Positions 1 through 5,274 of a stretch of 5,274 bases of DNA are shown here, in pieces. Source of the DNA: an uncultured Clostridium sp. (GTDB lineage: Bacteria > Bacillota_A > Clostridia > Lachnospirales > Lachnospiraceae); contig CAMWKN010000167.1 in assembly GCA_947174825.1 (NCBI GenBank), positions 1 through 5,274 on the forward strand, given 5' to 3'. The stretch's first letter is position 1, and every line of letters begins with the position of its first letter. Under the pieces are notes generated by a model, which saw nothing but the letters and a program-made list of their open reading frames with translations, did no database searches and was not told the DNA's origin. The position numbers were made by a program, and so were the translations under genes.

Positions 1-93
1 ATCACATACTATGTATGCCTTGTTCCTTAGACATTTAAATTTATTTGATATTCTTTTCTAAATTGATTTTGTTCATCCAAACCACTTATGACA

Positions 94-603
94 CTAGTCC
101 CATTCAATTTTGTCCCCTTCTTCTCGAACAATTCGATATAATTCCTCTTCATTCTCAACCAGTGAATGGATGATTTCAATAAATTTTTCTGCACGTGATT
201 CATTTTCCGGTGTCATGTCATAATAAGCAGCATACATGCCCGCCTCCGGATCTGTATCCATTTCCTCCAATACATCAGGCGCATTTTTTTCAAGATAATA
301 ATTGAAGAATGCCTCCCAGTTGTATCCGTTCATGTAAGCTTCCTCATTAATTTCATTCATTTTTTCTCCAATGGCAAACAGCTTATCATCTTCAATATAA
401 AGACATACGGAAATACTTTCATCATCTTTTACAATTGCTGCATAATCACTCATTGTTTGTTCTCCTCCTAATTCTTCCTTTGATTCTTCCTCATAGGGAG
501 TGCCGGAATCAGAACGGAAACCTGTACATCCCGATAAGAATACAACCAAAAACACGCATAACAATGCCATCTTATACTTAATAATCATCTTTCCTTTTAT
601 CAT
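94..603 (-). CDS. Imm51-type immunity lipoprotein
   Basis: This is a predicted secreted lipoprotein of 169 residues. A basic N-terminus (MIKGKMIIKYK) and a hydrophobic stretch lead to the lipobox LSGC, with Cys26 as the lipidated residue. An acidic linker (about 35-50) follows. The rest resembles the Imm51 immunity family of polymorphic toxin systems: NGYNW at 92-96, a helix ending in YYLEKNAP, then DTDPEAGMYAAYY at 116-128 and a helical C-terminus. Imm51 members are thought to neutralise a cognate toxin; the target here is unknown and no toxin gene is in the window. The gene follows the DUF3592-like gene after 11 bases and is probably cotranscribed with it. A GTG at 615 would overlap the upstream stop as TAGTG but has no ribosome-binding site. 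ATG603 has GGAAGGA three bases upstream. ATG588 (AAAGGA, then AAG) is a third option and still leaves an intact signal peptide. The family call is from memory of the motif pattern. Confidence 0.78.
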   Translation of the reverse strand: MIKGKMIIKYKMALLCVFLVVFLSGCTGFRSDSGTPYEEESKEELGGEQTMSDYAAIVKDDESISVCLYIEDDKLFAIGEKMNEINEEAYMNGYNWEAFFNYYLEKNAPDVLEEMDTDPEAGMYAAYYDMTPENESRAEKFIEIIHSLVENEEELYRIVREEGDKIEWD

Positions 604-606
604 TTG

Positions 607-613
607 TCCTTCC
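607..613 (-). promoter_or_regulatory. Ribosome-binding site deciding the Imm51 gene start
   Basis: The minus strand reads GGAAGGA, then CAA, then ATG (603-601). This purine run overlaps the alternative GTG codon (615-613), and no comparable run lies upstream of that GTG. It therefore favours initiation at 603. The spacing is short, so the site is probably of modest strength or relies on coupling to the upstream gene, which stops 11 bases away. Confidence 0.5.
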
Positions 614-614
614 A

Positions 615-977
615 CTACTTTAATAACTTACAAATCACGATACCGATACCAGCAACAAAAAAGATTACTGAATACACAATATCACTATTACTGCCTGCAA
701 TATTGACATATTTTTGATTCGATGGGCGATATAAGACTTCTACCGCAGTTCCCACCTCATACTTGGGCTTGCCGCTTCCATTTGCACCGGGAATGGTCAA
801 ATCCTGCCCCTGATAATGAAAATCTACCAGCGGATAATAATTTCCCTTTCCATCCTGTGAATAACCACTGATTTCTCCCTGTAGGTGAACTGCTGTTTTT
901 CGTTCATAAATCACCTTAATCAAGCAGGCAATACCTGCAACAATACATGCAATTCCAAATAGTAAATCCTTACTCAT
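615..977 (-). CDS. DUF3592-like two-pass membrane protein
   Basis: This is a small membrane protein of 120 residues. Hydrophobic segments at about 4-22 and 98-117 flank a soluble beta-rich domain of about 70 residues. The middle has the DUF3592 pattern: a G-x-I strand start (34-36), an aromatic-proline strand YYPLVDF (47-53), then YEVGTAVEVLYRP (73-85), matching the family's Y-x-V-G-x-x-V-x-V-x-Y-x-P signature. The biochemical role of DUF3592 is unknown. The start ATG at 977 has an excellent ribosome-binding site (AGGAGGAGG, about 8 bases upstream). It is the first gene of a two-gene unit with the Imm51-type lipoprotein and sits behind its own predicted promoter. That pairing suggests a shared envelope or immunity-related job, which is inference. 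The family call is from motif memory and not from a search. Confidence 0.72.
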   Translation of the reverse strand: MSKDLLFGIACIVAGIACLIKVIYERKTAVHLQGEISGYSQDGKGNYYPLVDFHYQGQDLTIPGANGSGKPKYEVGTAVEVLYRPSNQKYVNIAGSNSDIVYSVIFFVAGIGIVICKLLK

Positions 978-1013
978 TTTCTTTTCCTCCTCCTGTACAT
1001 TTATTACCCATGT

Positions 1014-1043
1014 ATTTTAACATATATCCATTTCTCCTGTCTA
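1014..1043 (-). promoter_or_regulatory. Sigma-A-type promoter for the DUF3592/Imm51 pair
   Basis: On the minus strand, a -35 box TAGACA (1043-1038, 5/6 to consensus) is followed after 18 bases by TAAAAT (1019-1014, 5/6). TG-T directly precedes the -10, giving an extended -10 element. Transcription would start near 1007, about 30 bases before the ATG at 977. It lies in the 90-base gap after the M50-like gene, so the pair is probably an independent unit. Confidence 0.6.
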
Positions 1044-1067
1044 GAACAAAGAGTTTTGACTCGAAGC

Positions 1068-2024
1068 TCACTCACTTTCGATCCTATAGATCAGCTCTTG
1101 TAAAAGCTCTTTCTCCATACGTGCAAGCCCCTTACAGTCAAAGGCATCTGCCACCTGTAATCCCTCTCTTGCTATCTGAAGTGCCGCTCTTTTATCCTTT
1201 CCGGTATAGTATAAATAATATGCATATACCCGTCTTCCATTTACGTCTTTATCTGCAATCAAAACATCCCGTATTGTGTTCATAATGGATTCTGCCCATT
1301 GCACATCCCCGACTATGTAACAAAGATAGAATAAATTCTCATAATAATATGGCGTGTACATTACACTCCATACTTCCGGAATAAACTGCCAAAATTCCTC
1401 AATATACTTTTCCAGTTTATCATATTTCTTTGCATCCAATGCAGAATAATATTTCAACAATTCAAACTGCATATAATTTACATCTGATCTCGTGATAGGG
1501 GTACGTTTCTCATATTGAAGCTGTAGATCCATTGGGCGTACTCCCTCATCAAGCTGGTTAAGAGCCTCTTGATGTTCCCGCCAAAGAACCGATTTTTCGC
1601 CCTTTCCAAACATCTGAACCATATTATGAGCCAGACGTATTAATTGATATAAATATAATGTTCCCATACCAAAAGGAACTCCGAATAGTACAAACTCCTC
1701 CACCGTAACAGGATTCTTCGCTATTTCCCAAAAAGGGATCAGAACTGCAACTCCCATAATCCACACAAGAATTTCCCATATCGCCGTTTTTCGGAAACTT
1801 CGATTAACCGCTTTCATGTTACAAGTGGCATAGATGGAAAAATTAGTAAAGCGAAATTTCAGCTTTCCGTTTTCCCGCAACACCCTCAATCCCCAAAAAT
1901 CAAAAGAACCAAATTGATATCCTAACAGCAGTCCAAAAAAACAATATCCAATTGCATTTAATAAAGACCATATCAGATTTCCAAAGAAAAAACCTAAAAA
2001 CGCCCCCATAAAATTCAAGTTCAT
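1068..2024 (-). CDS. M50-like membrane protein lacking the zinc motif, with helical-repeat C-terminus
   Basis: This is a membrane protein of 318 residues with hydrophobic segments at about 5-35, 82-100 and 109-130, then a cytosolic helical domain (about 140-318). The pattern around 21-57 (LNAIGYCFFGLLLGY, then ENGKLKF) resembles Clostridial M50 (site-2-protease-type) peptidases, which there read roughly HELGHLIFG..TGY..ENGKLKF. Here the zinc motif HExxH is replaced by N23-A-I-G-Y27. The downstream Asp-Gly motif of M50 enzymes also appears missing (LAHNMVQMFGKGE at about 131-143). The protein is probably catalytically inactive. The C-terminal half has alternating aromatic and charged helices (for example KKYDKLEKYIEEFW and GKDKRAALQIAREGL), suggesting TPR-like repeats that bind a partner. 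ATG2024 has a strong GGAGG site four bases upstream. It starts 58 bases after tsaD stops and may have its own promoter. The substrate or partner is unknown, and the M50 relationship is inferred from remembered sequences. Confidence 0.6.
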   Translation of the reverse strand: MNLNFMGAFLGFFFGNLIWSLLNAIGYCFFGLLLGYQFGSFDFWGLRVLRENGKLKFRFTNFSIYATCNMKAVNRSFRKTAIWEILVWIMGVAVLIPFWEIAKNPVTVEEFVLFGVPFGMGTLYLYQLIRLAHNMVQMFGKGEKSVLWREHQEALNQLDEGVRPMDLQLQYEKRTPITRSDVNYMQFELLKYYSALDAKKYDKLEKYIEEFWQFIPEVWSVMYTPYYYENLFYLCYIVGDVQWAESIMNTIRDVLIADKDVNGRRVYAYYLYYTGKDKRAALQIAREGLQVADAFDCKGLARMEKELLQELIYRIESE

Positions 2025-2040
2025 GCTTCCTCCAAATGTT

Positions 2041-2070
2041 ATTATTTCGCCTGATTGATAACAGTTTCAA
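2041..2070 (-). promoter_or_regulatory. Possible promoter for the M50-like gene
   Basis: In the 58-base gap after tsaD, the minus strand reads TTGAAA (2070-2065, 5/6 to the -35 consensus), 18 bases, then AATAAT (2046-2041, 5/6 to the -10). The start site would lie only about 10-15 bases before the ATG, just ahead of the GGAGG site. No terminator separates tsaD from this gene, so read-through is an equally good explanation of its expression. Confidence 0.35.
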
Positions 2071-2082
2071 TTCCTAATGTGA

Positions 2083-3114
2083 TTAAATACTAGAGAGCCG
2101 TTCCCCGATTTTCAAGTTTGGCACCGCATTCAAATCCCATCCACTACGGGTCCCTACCATATACTCATAATAGCCCTGTACCGCAATCATTGCCGCATTA
2201 TCTGTACAATAAATAGGCGAAGGATATAGCAGTTCCAGACCAGCCGCATCACAGCCCTGCTGCATTCCGTCCCGCAATGCCGAATTGGAGGCAACACCGC
2301 CTGCCACCGCTATTCGCTTTTCTCCCAACTGTCCAGCGGCTGCCACAGCCCGTTCCACTAGCACATCCACCACCGCCTGCTGAAAGGATGCCGCCACATC
2401 CGCACGGTTCACTTCTGTTCCCTTCATCTCACAGACATTGAGATAATTTAACACTGCAGATTTGACACCGGAAAAACTGAAATCATAGGCAGATCCCTCT
2501 ATCTTGGCACGGGGAAATTCAATTGCCTGGGGATTTCCTTCTTTTGCCAGTTTATCAATCTTCGGTCCTCCGGGATATCCCAAACCAATGGCTCTCGCCA
2601 CCTTATCAAAGGCTTCTCCGGCTGCATCATCATGGGTGCGTCCAATAATTGTAAAACAGTTGTAATCCTGCACCTGCACCAGATGAGTATGTCCCCCGGA
2701 TACCACCAGGCACAGAAATGGCGGCTCCAAATCCGGATGCTCAATATAATTAGCAGCAATATGCCCCTCGATATGATGCACCCCCACCAAAGGCTTTCCA
2801 GCGGCATAAGCAATGGCTTTCGCTTCGCCTACCCCTACCAGCAGTGCCCCTACCAAACCGGGCCCATAGGTAACACTAATAGCATCTATCTGCTCTAAAG
2901 TGACATCTGCCGTCTGCAGCGCCTCTGTAATAACCTGATTAATTTTTTCAATGTGCTTACGTGATGCAATTTCCGGCACAACGCCTCCATATAAGGTATG
3001 AATGGCAATCTGGGAGGAAATCACATTGGATAACACCTCTCTGCCATTTCTCACAACTGCTGCTGCCGTCTCATCGCAGGAACTCTCAATTCCTAATACC
3101 AATATATCTTCCAT
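2083..3114 (-). CDS. tsaD: tRNA N6-adenosine threonylcarbamoyltransferase TsaD
   Basis: TsaD transfers the threonylcarbamoyl group from threonylcarbamoyl-AMP to A37 of ANN-decoding tRNAs. It makes t6A in the cytoplasm together with TsaB and TsaE (TsaC makes the intermediate). None of those partners is in the window. At 343 residues the protein has the usual bacterial length and all hallmark motifs: the ASKHA-fold start GIESSCDET (8-16), [12 protein letters not shown] (43-54), the metal site HIEGH (H114, H118) completed by D305 in CTDNAAMIA, and nucleotide-binding loops SGGHTHL (139-145), GYPGGP (179-184) and AGGVASN (271-277). No key residue is missing. ATG3114 follows AGGAG at 11 bases, a rather long spacing. 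That site lies directly after the T-run of a large hairpin, so expression may be attenuated. The upstream neighbour is a DUF6715-like gene and not the tsaE-tsaB-rimI group common in Clostridia. Confidence 0.98.
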   Translation of the reverse strand: MEDILVLGIESSCDETAAAVVRNGREVLSNVISSQIAIHTLYGGVVPEIASRKHIEKINQVITEALQTADVTLEQIDAISVTYGPGLVGALLVGVGEAKAIAYAAGKPLVGVHHIEGHIAANYIEHPDLEPPFLCLVVSGGHTHLVQVQDYNCFTIIGRTHDDAAGEAFDKVARAIGLGYPGGPKIDKLAKEGNPQAIEFPRAKIEGSAYDFSFSGVKSAVLNYLNVCEMKGTEVNRADVAASFQQAVVDVLVERAVAAAGQLGEKRIAVAGGVASNSALRDGMQQGCDAAGLELLYPSPIYCTDNAAMIAVQGYYEYMVGTRSGWDLNAVPNLKIGERLSSI

Positions 3115-3130
3115 GTGCTATTTTTCTCCT

Positions 3131-3184
3131 AAAAAAGAGCCATCGTATCACTAACACATGGCGATACCATGTGAAGTGATACGA
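3131..3184 (-). terminator. Large hairpin plus T-run just before the tsaD ribosome-binding site
   Basis: The minus strand forms a stem of 10 bp (TCGTATCACT with AGTGATACGA), a small internal loop, a further 7 bp (CACATGG with CCATGTG) and a 5-base loop (3143-3184). TGGC, then C and TTTTTT (3131-3136) follow. It would terminate transcription coming from the DUF6715-like gene. Because the T-run abuts AGGAG of tsaD, it may instead work as an attenuator in the tsaD leader. About 7 bases lie between stem and T-run, which is long for a simple terminator unless a closing helix (AGCCA with TGGCT, 3234-3230 with 3142-3138) forms. Confidence 0.55.
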
Positions 3185-3195
3185 AATCAACTCTA

Positions 3196-3231
3196 CAAGA
3201 ATTTAACAGCATAAATGCTGTTAAATTCTTG
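3196..3231. repeat. Perfect 16-bp inverted repeat (hairpin)
   Basis: CAAGAATTTAACAGCA and TGCTGTTAAATTCTTG pair perfectly around a 4-base loop (TAAA on the plus strand). No T-run follows on either strand, so it is not an ordinary intrinsic terminator. It lies between the DUF6715-like stop and the second hairpin before tsaD. It could be part of a structured leader RNA, a processing or stability element, or part of a small dispersed palindromic repeat. Confidence 0.8.
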
Positions 3232-3266
3232 GCTGATTACCACCATGTTACGAGCAGTTTAGCTCT

Positions 3267-3875
3267 CTATTTCAAACTAGCTATTTCATCTTCATCTGTG
3301 GTATTCTGCCAGCCCAAAATACGCCATTTGCCATTCTGATCTTTCCGACACATGAACTTTTCATAAGTCTGATCACGCTTTGATTTTTCTTTGATCACAA
3401 CACCGGCAACCACAGTTGCACACTCCCTGCCATCTAATTCCGCTTTCTGTACGGTACTGTTTTTCTGAACCGCATAACTGGCTATTTTCTTCTCTTTCTT
3501 GAGATAAGACGTCTGATCTTTCTTGACCTGCTTAAGCATCTCATCCCAGGAATTTCCTTCTCCTGCCAATAATTCTTCATCATAAAATTTGCGCAATTGT
3601 TTCAACAATTCCTGCAGTTCTTTGTCCTTCATGGAGCTATTGTAAATGCACTTGTTATATCTCCAGTACAATTTCACTACTTCCGTTGGCGTCTCCGGGT
3701 ATGCTGTATCATTATCCTTTTCTATTAATTTCTGCACCTCAGACTCAGTTGCCACAGAATTCCCAGACACACCAATCTTCCTCTCGGATATGAGATAATA
3801 TAGTACCACCACACATACCGCCACTACAACAATTCCGATCAGCGAAAATATAATTTTCTTCGTTCCTTTTTCCAT
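3267..3875 (-). CDS. Membrane-anchored protein resembling DUF6715
   Basis: This 202-residue protein has a lysine-rich start, one strong membrane helix (about 8-29) and a charged exterior domain, so it is probably anchored with its C-terminus outside the cell. The exterior part has a pattern remembered from the Lachnospiraceae DUF6715 family: EVQKLIEKDNDTAYPETPTEVVKLY (46-70), a helix ending in FYDEELLA (97-104), a segment around IASYAVQKN (131-139), DGRECATV (148-155), and NGKWRILGW near the end (181-189). The helix-then-sheet layout ending in K-W-R-I-L-G-W recalls NTF2-like or lipoprotein-type ligand-binding domains, but no function is known. ATG3875 follows GAGGTG at four bases, a near-ideal site. 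It lies between rnz and tsaD on the same strand, with gaps of 210 and 152 bases, so it may be a separate transcription unit. Confidence 0.7.
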   Translation of the reverse strand: MEKGTKKIIFSLIGIVVVAVCVVVLYYLISERKIGVSGNSVATESEVQKLIEKDNDTAYPETPTEVVKLYWRYNKCIYNSSMKDKELQELLKQLRKFYDEELLAGEGNSWDEMLKQVKKDQTSYLKKEKKIASYAVQKNSTVQKAELDGRECATVVAGVVIKEKSKRDQTYEKFMCRKDQNGKWRILGWQNTTDEDEIASLK

Positions 3876-3939
3876 ATCACACCTCTCTTTCTGAACCTGA
3901 CACAGTTCCCATATGTAAACATCCTGCTTATCAAACGAT

Positions 3940-3948
3940 ATAATATCA
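3940..3948 (-). promoter_or_regulatory. Weak candidate extended -10 for the DUF6715-like gene
   Basis: The minus strand reads TG-A-TATTAT (3948-3940), 5/6 to the -10 consensus with an extended TGn. No good -35 box lies 16-18 bases upstream. It would give a leader of about 57 bases before ATG3875. It is the best candidate in the AT-rich 210-base gap between rnz and this gene, and nothing else recognisable lies there apart from the hairpin after rnz. Confidence 0.25.
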
Positions 3949-4059
3949 TGATGTGGATTGCTGCATTGCTATCTACTTATGACCCTAGCATCATATCATT
4001 CTATCTCTAGTTATTATTTCGGTTAGTTAAGGAAAGAATTTTAATCATTGCAGCACCTC

Positions 4060-4085
4060 AAAATATTACGCCTGACAACCCAGGC
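4060..4085 (-). terminator. Weak terminator-like hairpin after rnz
   Basis: Directly after the rnz stop codon the minus strand has GCCTG, a 6-base loop and CAGGC, then GTAATATTTT. The 5-bp GC-rich stem (4070-4085) is short and the T-run is interrupted. It may terminate rnz inefficiently or only protect the 3' end of its mRNA. Confidence 0.35.
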
Positions 4086-4997
4086 TTATTCTTCTGAAAA
4101 CTCCAGAACGCAACTCATTCCATCCTTTCCAGCATGGGCGTTTGGAAAAATCTGTTTCATTTCCTTCATATAATTTTGTGGATATAACAAGGACGGGCTG
4201 TAATGAGTCAGCCACATTTCCTTCACCTGTGCTTGTGCAGCTACCTTTGCCGCTTCCGCAAACATCATATGCTTATTTTCCACCGCCTTCTTCTGCTTCT
4301 CCTTGTCTCCGTACATCCCTTCACAAATCAACAAATCCGCTTCTGCTGCATTCTGAACCAGACGCTCCGTCGGTCTGGTATCCGTACAATATACCAATTT
4401 AATTCCACGCCTTGGCGGTCCCAAAACCATATCCGGCGTAAAAATTGTACCATCTGCTTCTACGGTTTCTCCATGCTGCAAACGTCCCCACATCTGTACC
4501 GGTATATTTCTCTCTTTTGCCAGTTCCGGATGGAACCTTCCACCCCGAGGTACCGTTATGGTGTAACCGTAACAGGTCACATTATGATTGACACGGAATG
4601 CTTTCAAGTGATAACCGTTAATCTCCAATTCTTCCTCTGGCTCTGTTAATTCTATGAATTCCAACGAAAAAGGCAGCCCTGGCGCAATCACGCACAAGGA
4701 ATTTACTACCTTTTCCAAACCTTTTGGTCCAATCAGAGTTACCGGCTCTGTTCGGTCTGAATTCCCCATAGAAAGTAATAATCCCGGTAATCCACTGATA
4801 TGATCTCCATGATAATGGGTAAAACAAATCGTATCAACAGGATTAACACTCCAACCCTTTTCCCTAATTGCCACCTGGGTTCCTTCCCCGCAATCAATCA
4901 ATAAACTACTGCCCTCTAATCGTGTCATCAAGGCAGTCAGCCACCTTCCGGACAAAGGCATCATTCCACTTGTCCCTAGCAAACATACATCCAGCAT
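4086..4997 (-). CDS. rnz: Ribonuclease Z (tRNA 3'-processing endonuclease)
   Basis: RNase Z cleaves the 3' trailer of precursor tRNAs, mainly those without an encoded CCA, leaving an end for CCA addition. It is a cytoplasmic zinc-dependent metallo-beta-lactamase-fold enzyme, normally a homodimer. The 303-residue length is normal for the short bacterial form. Visible motifs are the N-terminal LLGTSGMMP (6-14), IDCGEGTQ (34-41), the zinc motif HYHGDH (H61, H63, D65, H66), H138 in VNHN, D206 in YCTDTRP, the HMMFAEAA motif (H243) and H265 in LTHYSP. The segment GRLQHGETV (171-179) matches the conserved bacterial RNase Z stretch after the flexible arm region. All expected metal ligands are present, so it should be active. 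ATG4997 follows AAGGA at about 8 bases. The predicted promoter lies 135-163 bases upstream, giving an mRNA with a hairpin at its very 5' end. Together with tsaD it makes this a tRNA-maturation neighbourhood. Confidence 0.97.
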   Translation of the reverse strand: MLDVCLLGTSGMMPLSGRWLTALMTRLEGSSLLIDCGEGTQVAIREKGWSVNPVDTICFTHYHGDHISGLPGLLLSMGNSDRTEPVTLIGPKGLEKVVNSLCVIAPGLPFSLEFIELTEPEEELEINGYHLKAFRVNHNVTCYGYTITVPRGGRFHPELAKERNIPVQMWGRLQHGETVEADGTIFTPDMVLGPPRRGIKLVYCTDTRPTERLVQNAAEADLLICEGMYGDKEKQKKAVENKHMMFAEAAKVAAQAQVKEMWLTHYSPSLLYPQNYMKEMKQIFPNAHAGKDGMSCVLEFSEE

Positions 4998-5096
4998 CTG
5001 CCCAATCCTTTCTATTTCATCAATGCATACGCCTAATCACTTATTCTTTTGCCATATCATTCTGGCATTCATTTTCTAGTTTTAAGTAAATAACAT

Positions 5097-5129
5097 GAAA
5101 AACGGCAGTGCCACAAAGGACACTGCCGT
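5097..5129 (-). terminator. Strong intrinsic terminator of the small cysteine-pair gene
   Basis: The minus strand has ACGGCAGTG, a bulged T, CC, loop TTTGT, GG and CACTGCCGT, then further T residues (T-run 5102-5098). That is an 11-bp GC-rich stem with a T-run on the minus strand only. It starts 41 bases after the stop codon of the partial gene. It also overlaps the predicted rnz transcription start. Confidence 0.88.
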
Positions 5130-5131
5130 AC

Positions 5132-5160
5132 AGTATAACATAAGTCATGAAATGGGTCAA
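5132..5160 (-). promoter_or_regulatory. Strong sigma-A-type promoter, probably for rnz
   Basis: The minus strand reads TTGACC (5160-5155, 5/6), exactly 17 bases, then TATACT (5137-5132, 5/6), preceded by TG-T as an extended -10. It is the best promoter match in the window. Transcription would start at about 5124-5127, inside the 5' arm of the terminator hairpin, leaving a leader of about 128 bases before ATG4997. Confidence 0.7.
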
Positions 5161-5170
5161 AACCGCCATC

Positions 5171-5274
5171 TTACAATTCCGTCACTTCCGAGATTTCAGG
5201 TGGATACACAAAATTTTCCAACATGTTGTCATAGCATTTTTCACATAGTACAAAAGAATGCATCTGCATATCTT
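5171..5274 (-). CDS. C-terminal end of a small cysteine-pair (zinc-ribbon-like) protein, partial
   Basis: An open frame enters from the window edge and gives 33 residues plus a TAA stop. It includes HSFVLCEKCYDNMLENF and ends PPEISEVTEL. The C-x-x-C followed by Y-D and an amphipathic F/P-rich tail resembles the end of small Clostridial proteins of roughly 70-80 residues with an N-terminal C-x-x-C pair, in which four cysteines probably bind zinc. The first pair would lie outside the window. The function of these proteins is not known to me. ATG codons near the edge are unlikely starts, because they would give an implausibly short protein without a visible ribosome-binding site. The gene ends in a strong terminator, which supports it being real. 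Confidence 0.65.
   Translation of the reverse strand, partial: DMQMHSFVLCEKCYDNMLENFVYPPEISEVTEL

Noticed and set aside
1..93. Terminator or gene start downstream of the Imm51 gene
   Set aside because: The only hairpin is 5 bp (CATAC/GTATG at 5-17) without a T-run. A minus-strand ATG here opens only about ten codons before a stop, with no ribosome-binding site. Nothing supportable is seen before the window edge.
613..615. GTG start for the Imm51 lipoprotein overlapping the upstream stop (TAGTG)
   Set aside because: No ribosome-binding site lies before it, and the GGAAGGA run sits over it in position to serve the ATG at 603. Translational coupling could still use it.
1047..1066. Short hairpin plus T-rich stretch after the M50-like gene as a terminator
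   Set aside because: The stem is only about 4 bp (GAGT/ACTC) and the following TTTGTTCT is interrupted, so it is too weak to call.
947..1285. 112-codon plus-strand open frame across the DUF3592 promoter region
   Set aside because: It overlaps the minus-strand DUF3592 start, its promoter and the M50-like gene's 3' end, and its composition is that of antisense coding sequence.
3136..3266. CRISPR repeat, T-box or known riboswitch
   Set aside because: There are no regularly spaced direct repeats. No T-box core motif or aptamer pattern that I recognise is present; the structure consists of simple long hairpins.
3901..4069. Small RNA or further gene in the AT-rich gap after rnz
   Set aside because: There are short palindromes (for example ATCATGAT) but no ribosome-binding site with an open frame, no extended stem and no clear promoter-terminator pair.
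4203..4649. 148-codon open frame on the plus strand, inside rnz
   Set aside because: It lies wholly antisense to the well-supported rnz gene, has low-complexity composition and no recognisable domain, and no ribosome-binding site was evident. It is a shadow of the rnz reading frame.

Overview
The window looks like chromosomal DNA of a low-to-moderate GC Firmicute, most likely a gut Lachnospiraceae (Clostridia). This rests on the AG-rich Shine-Dalgarno sites, the protein styles (a DUF6715-like secreted protein, an M50-like membrane protein with a TPR-like tail, a short C-x-x-C protein end) and sigma-A-type promoters. It is inferred from memory of these families, not from a search. Every convincing gene lies on the minus strand, so transcription runs from high to low coordinates.

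Read in transcription order. (1) 5274-5171: the C-terminal end of a small cysteine-pair protein, followed by a strong intrinsic terminator (5097-5129). (2) 4997-4086: ribonuclease Z, apparently driven by a very good extended -10 promoter (5132-5160) whose predicted start site falls inside that terminator hairpin. (3) 3875-3267: a single-pass membrane-anchored protein resembling DUF6715. (4) 3266-3131: a 130-bp gap holding two long hairpins, the second followed by a T-run directly before the tsaD ribosome-binding site. (5) 3114-2083: tsaD, the t6A tRNA-modification enzyme. (6) 2024-1068: a membrane protein that looks like an M50 (site-2-protease-type) metalloprotease without its zinc motif, with a helical-repeat cytosolic tail. 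(7) 977-615 and 603-94: a two-gene unit with its own promoter, a DUF3592-like two-pass membrane protein and an Imm51-type immunity lipoprotein.

Two themes emerge. The tRNA genes (rnz for 3'-end processing, tsaD for t6A37) form a housekeeping block interleaved with lineage-specific unknowns. The low-coordinate end carries an envelope-located immunity-like pair with no toxin visible in the window. The most unusual items are the promoter/terminator overlap in front of rnz, the attenuator-like structured leader of tsaD, the apparently dead M50 protein, and the lipidated Imm51 protein. No tRNA, rRNA, CRISPR array, insertion sequence or phage gene was seen, and no gap exceeds about 210 bases.
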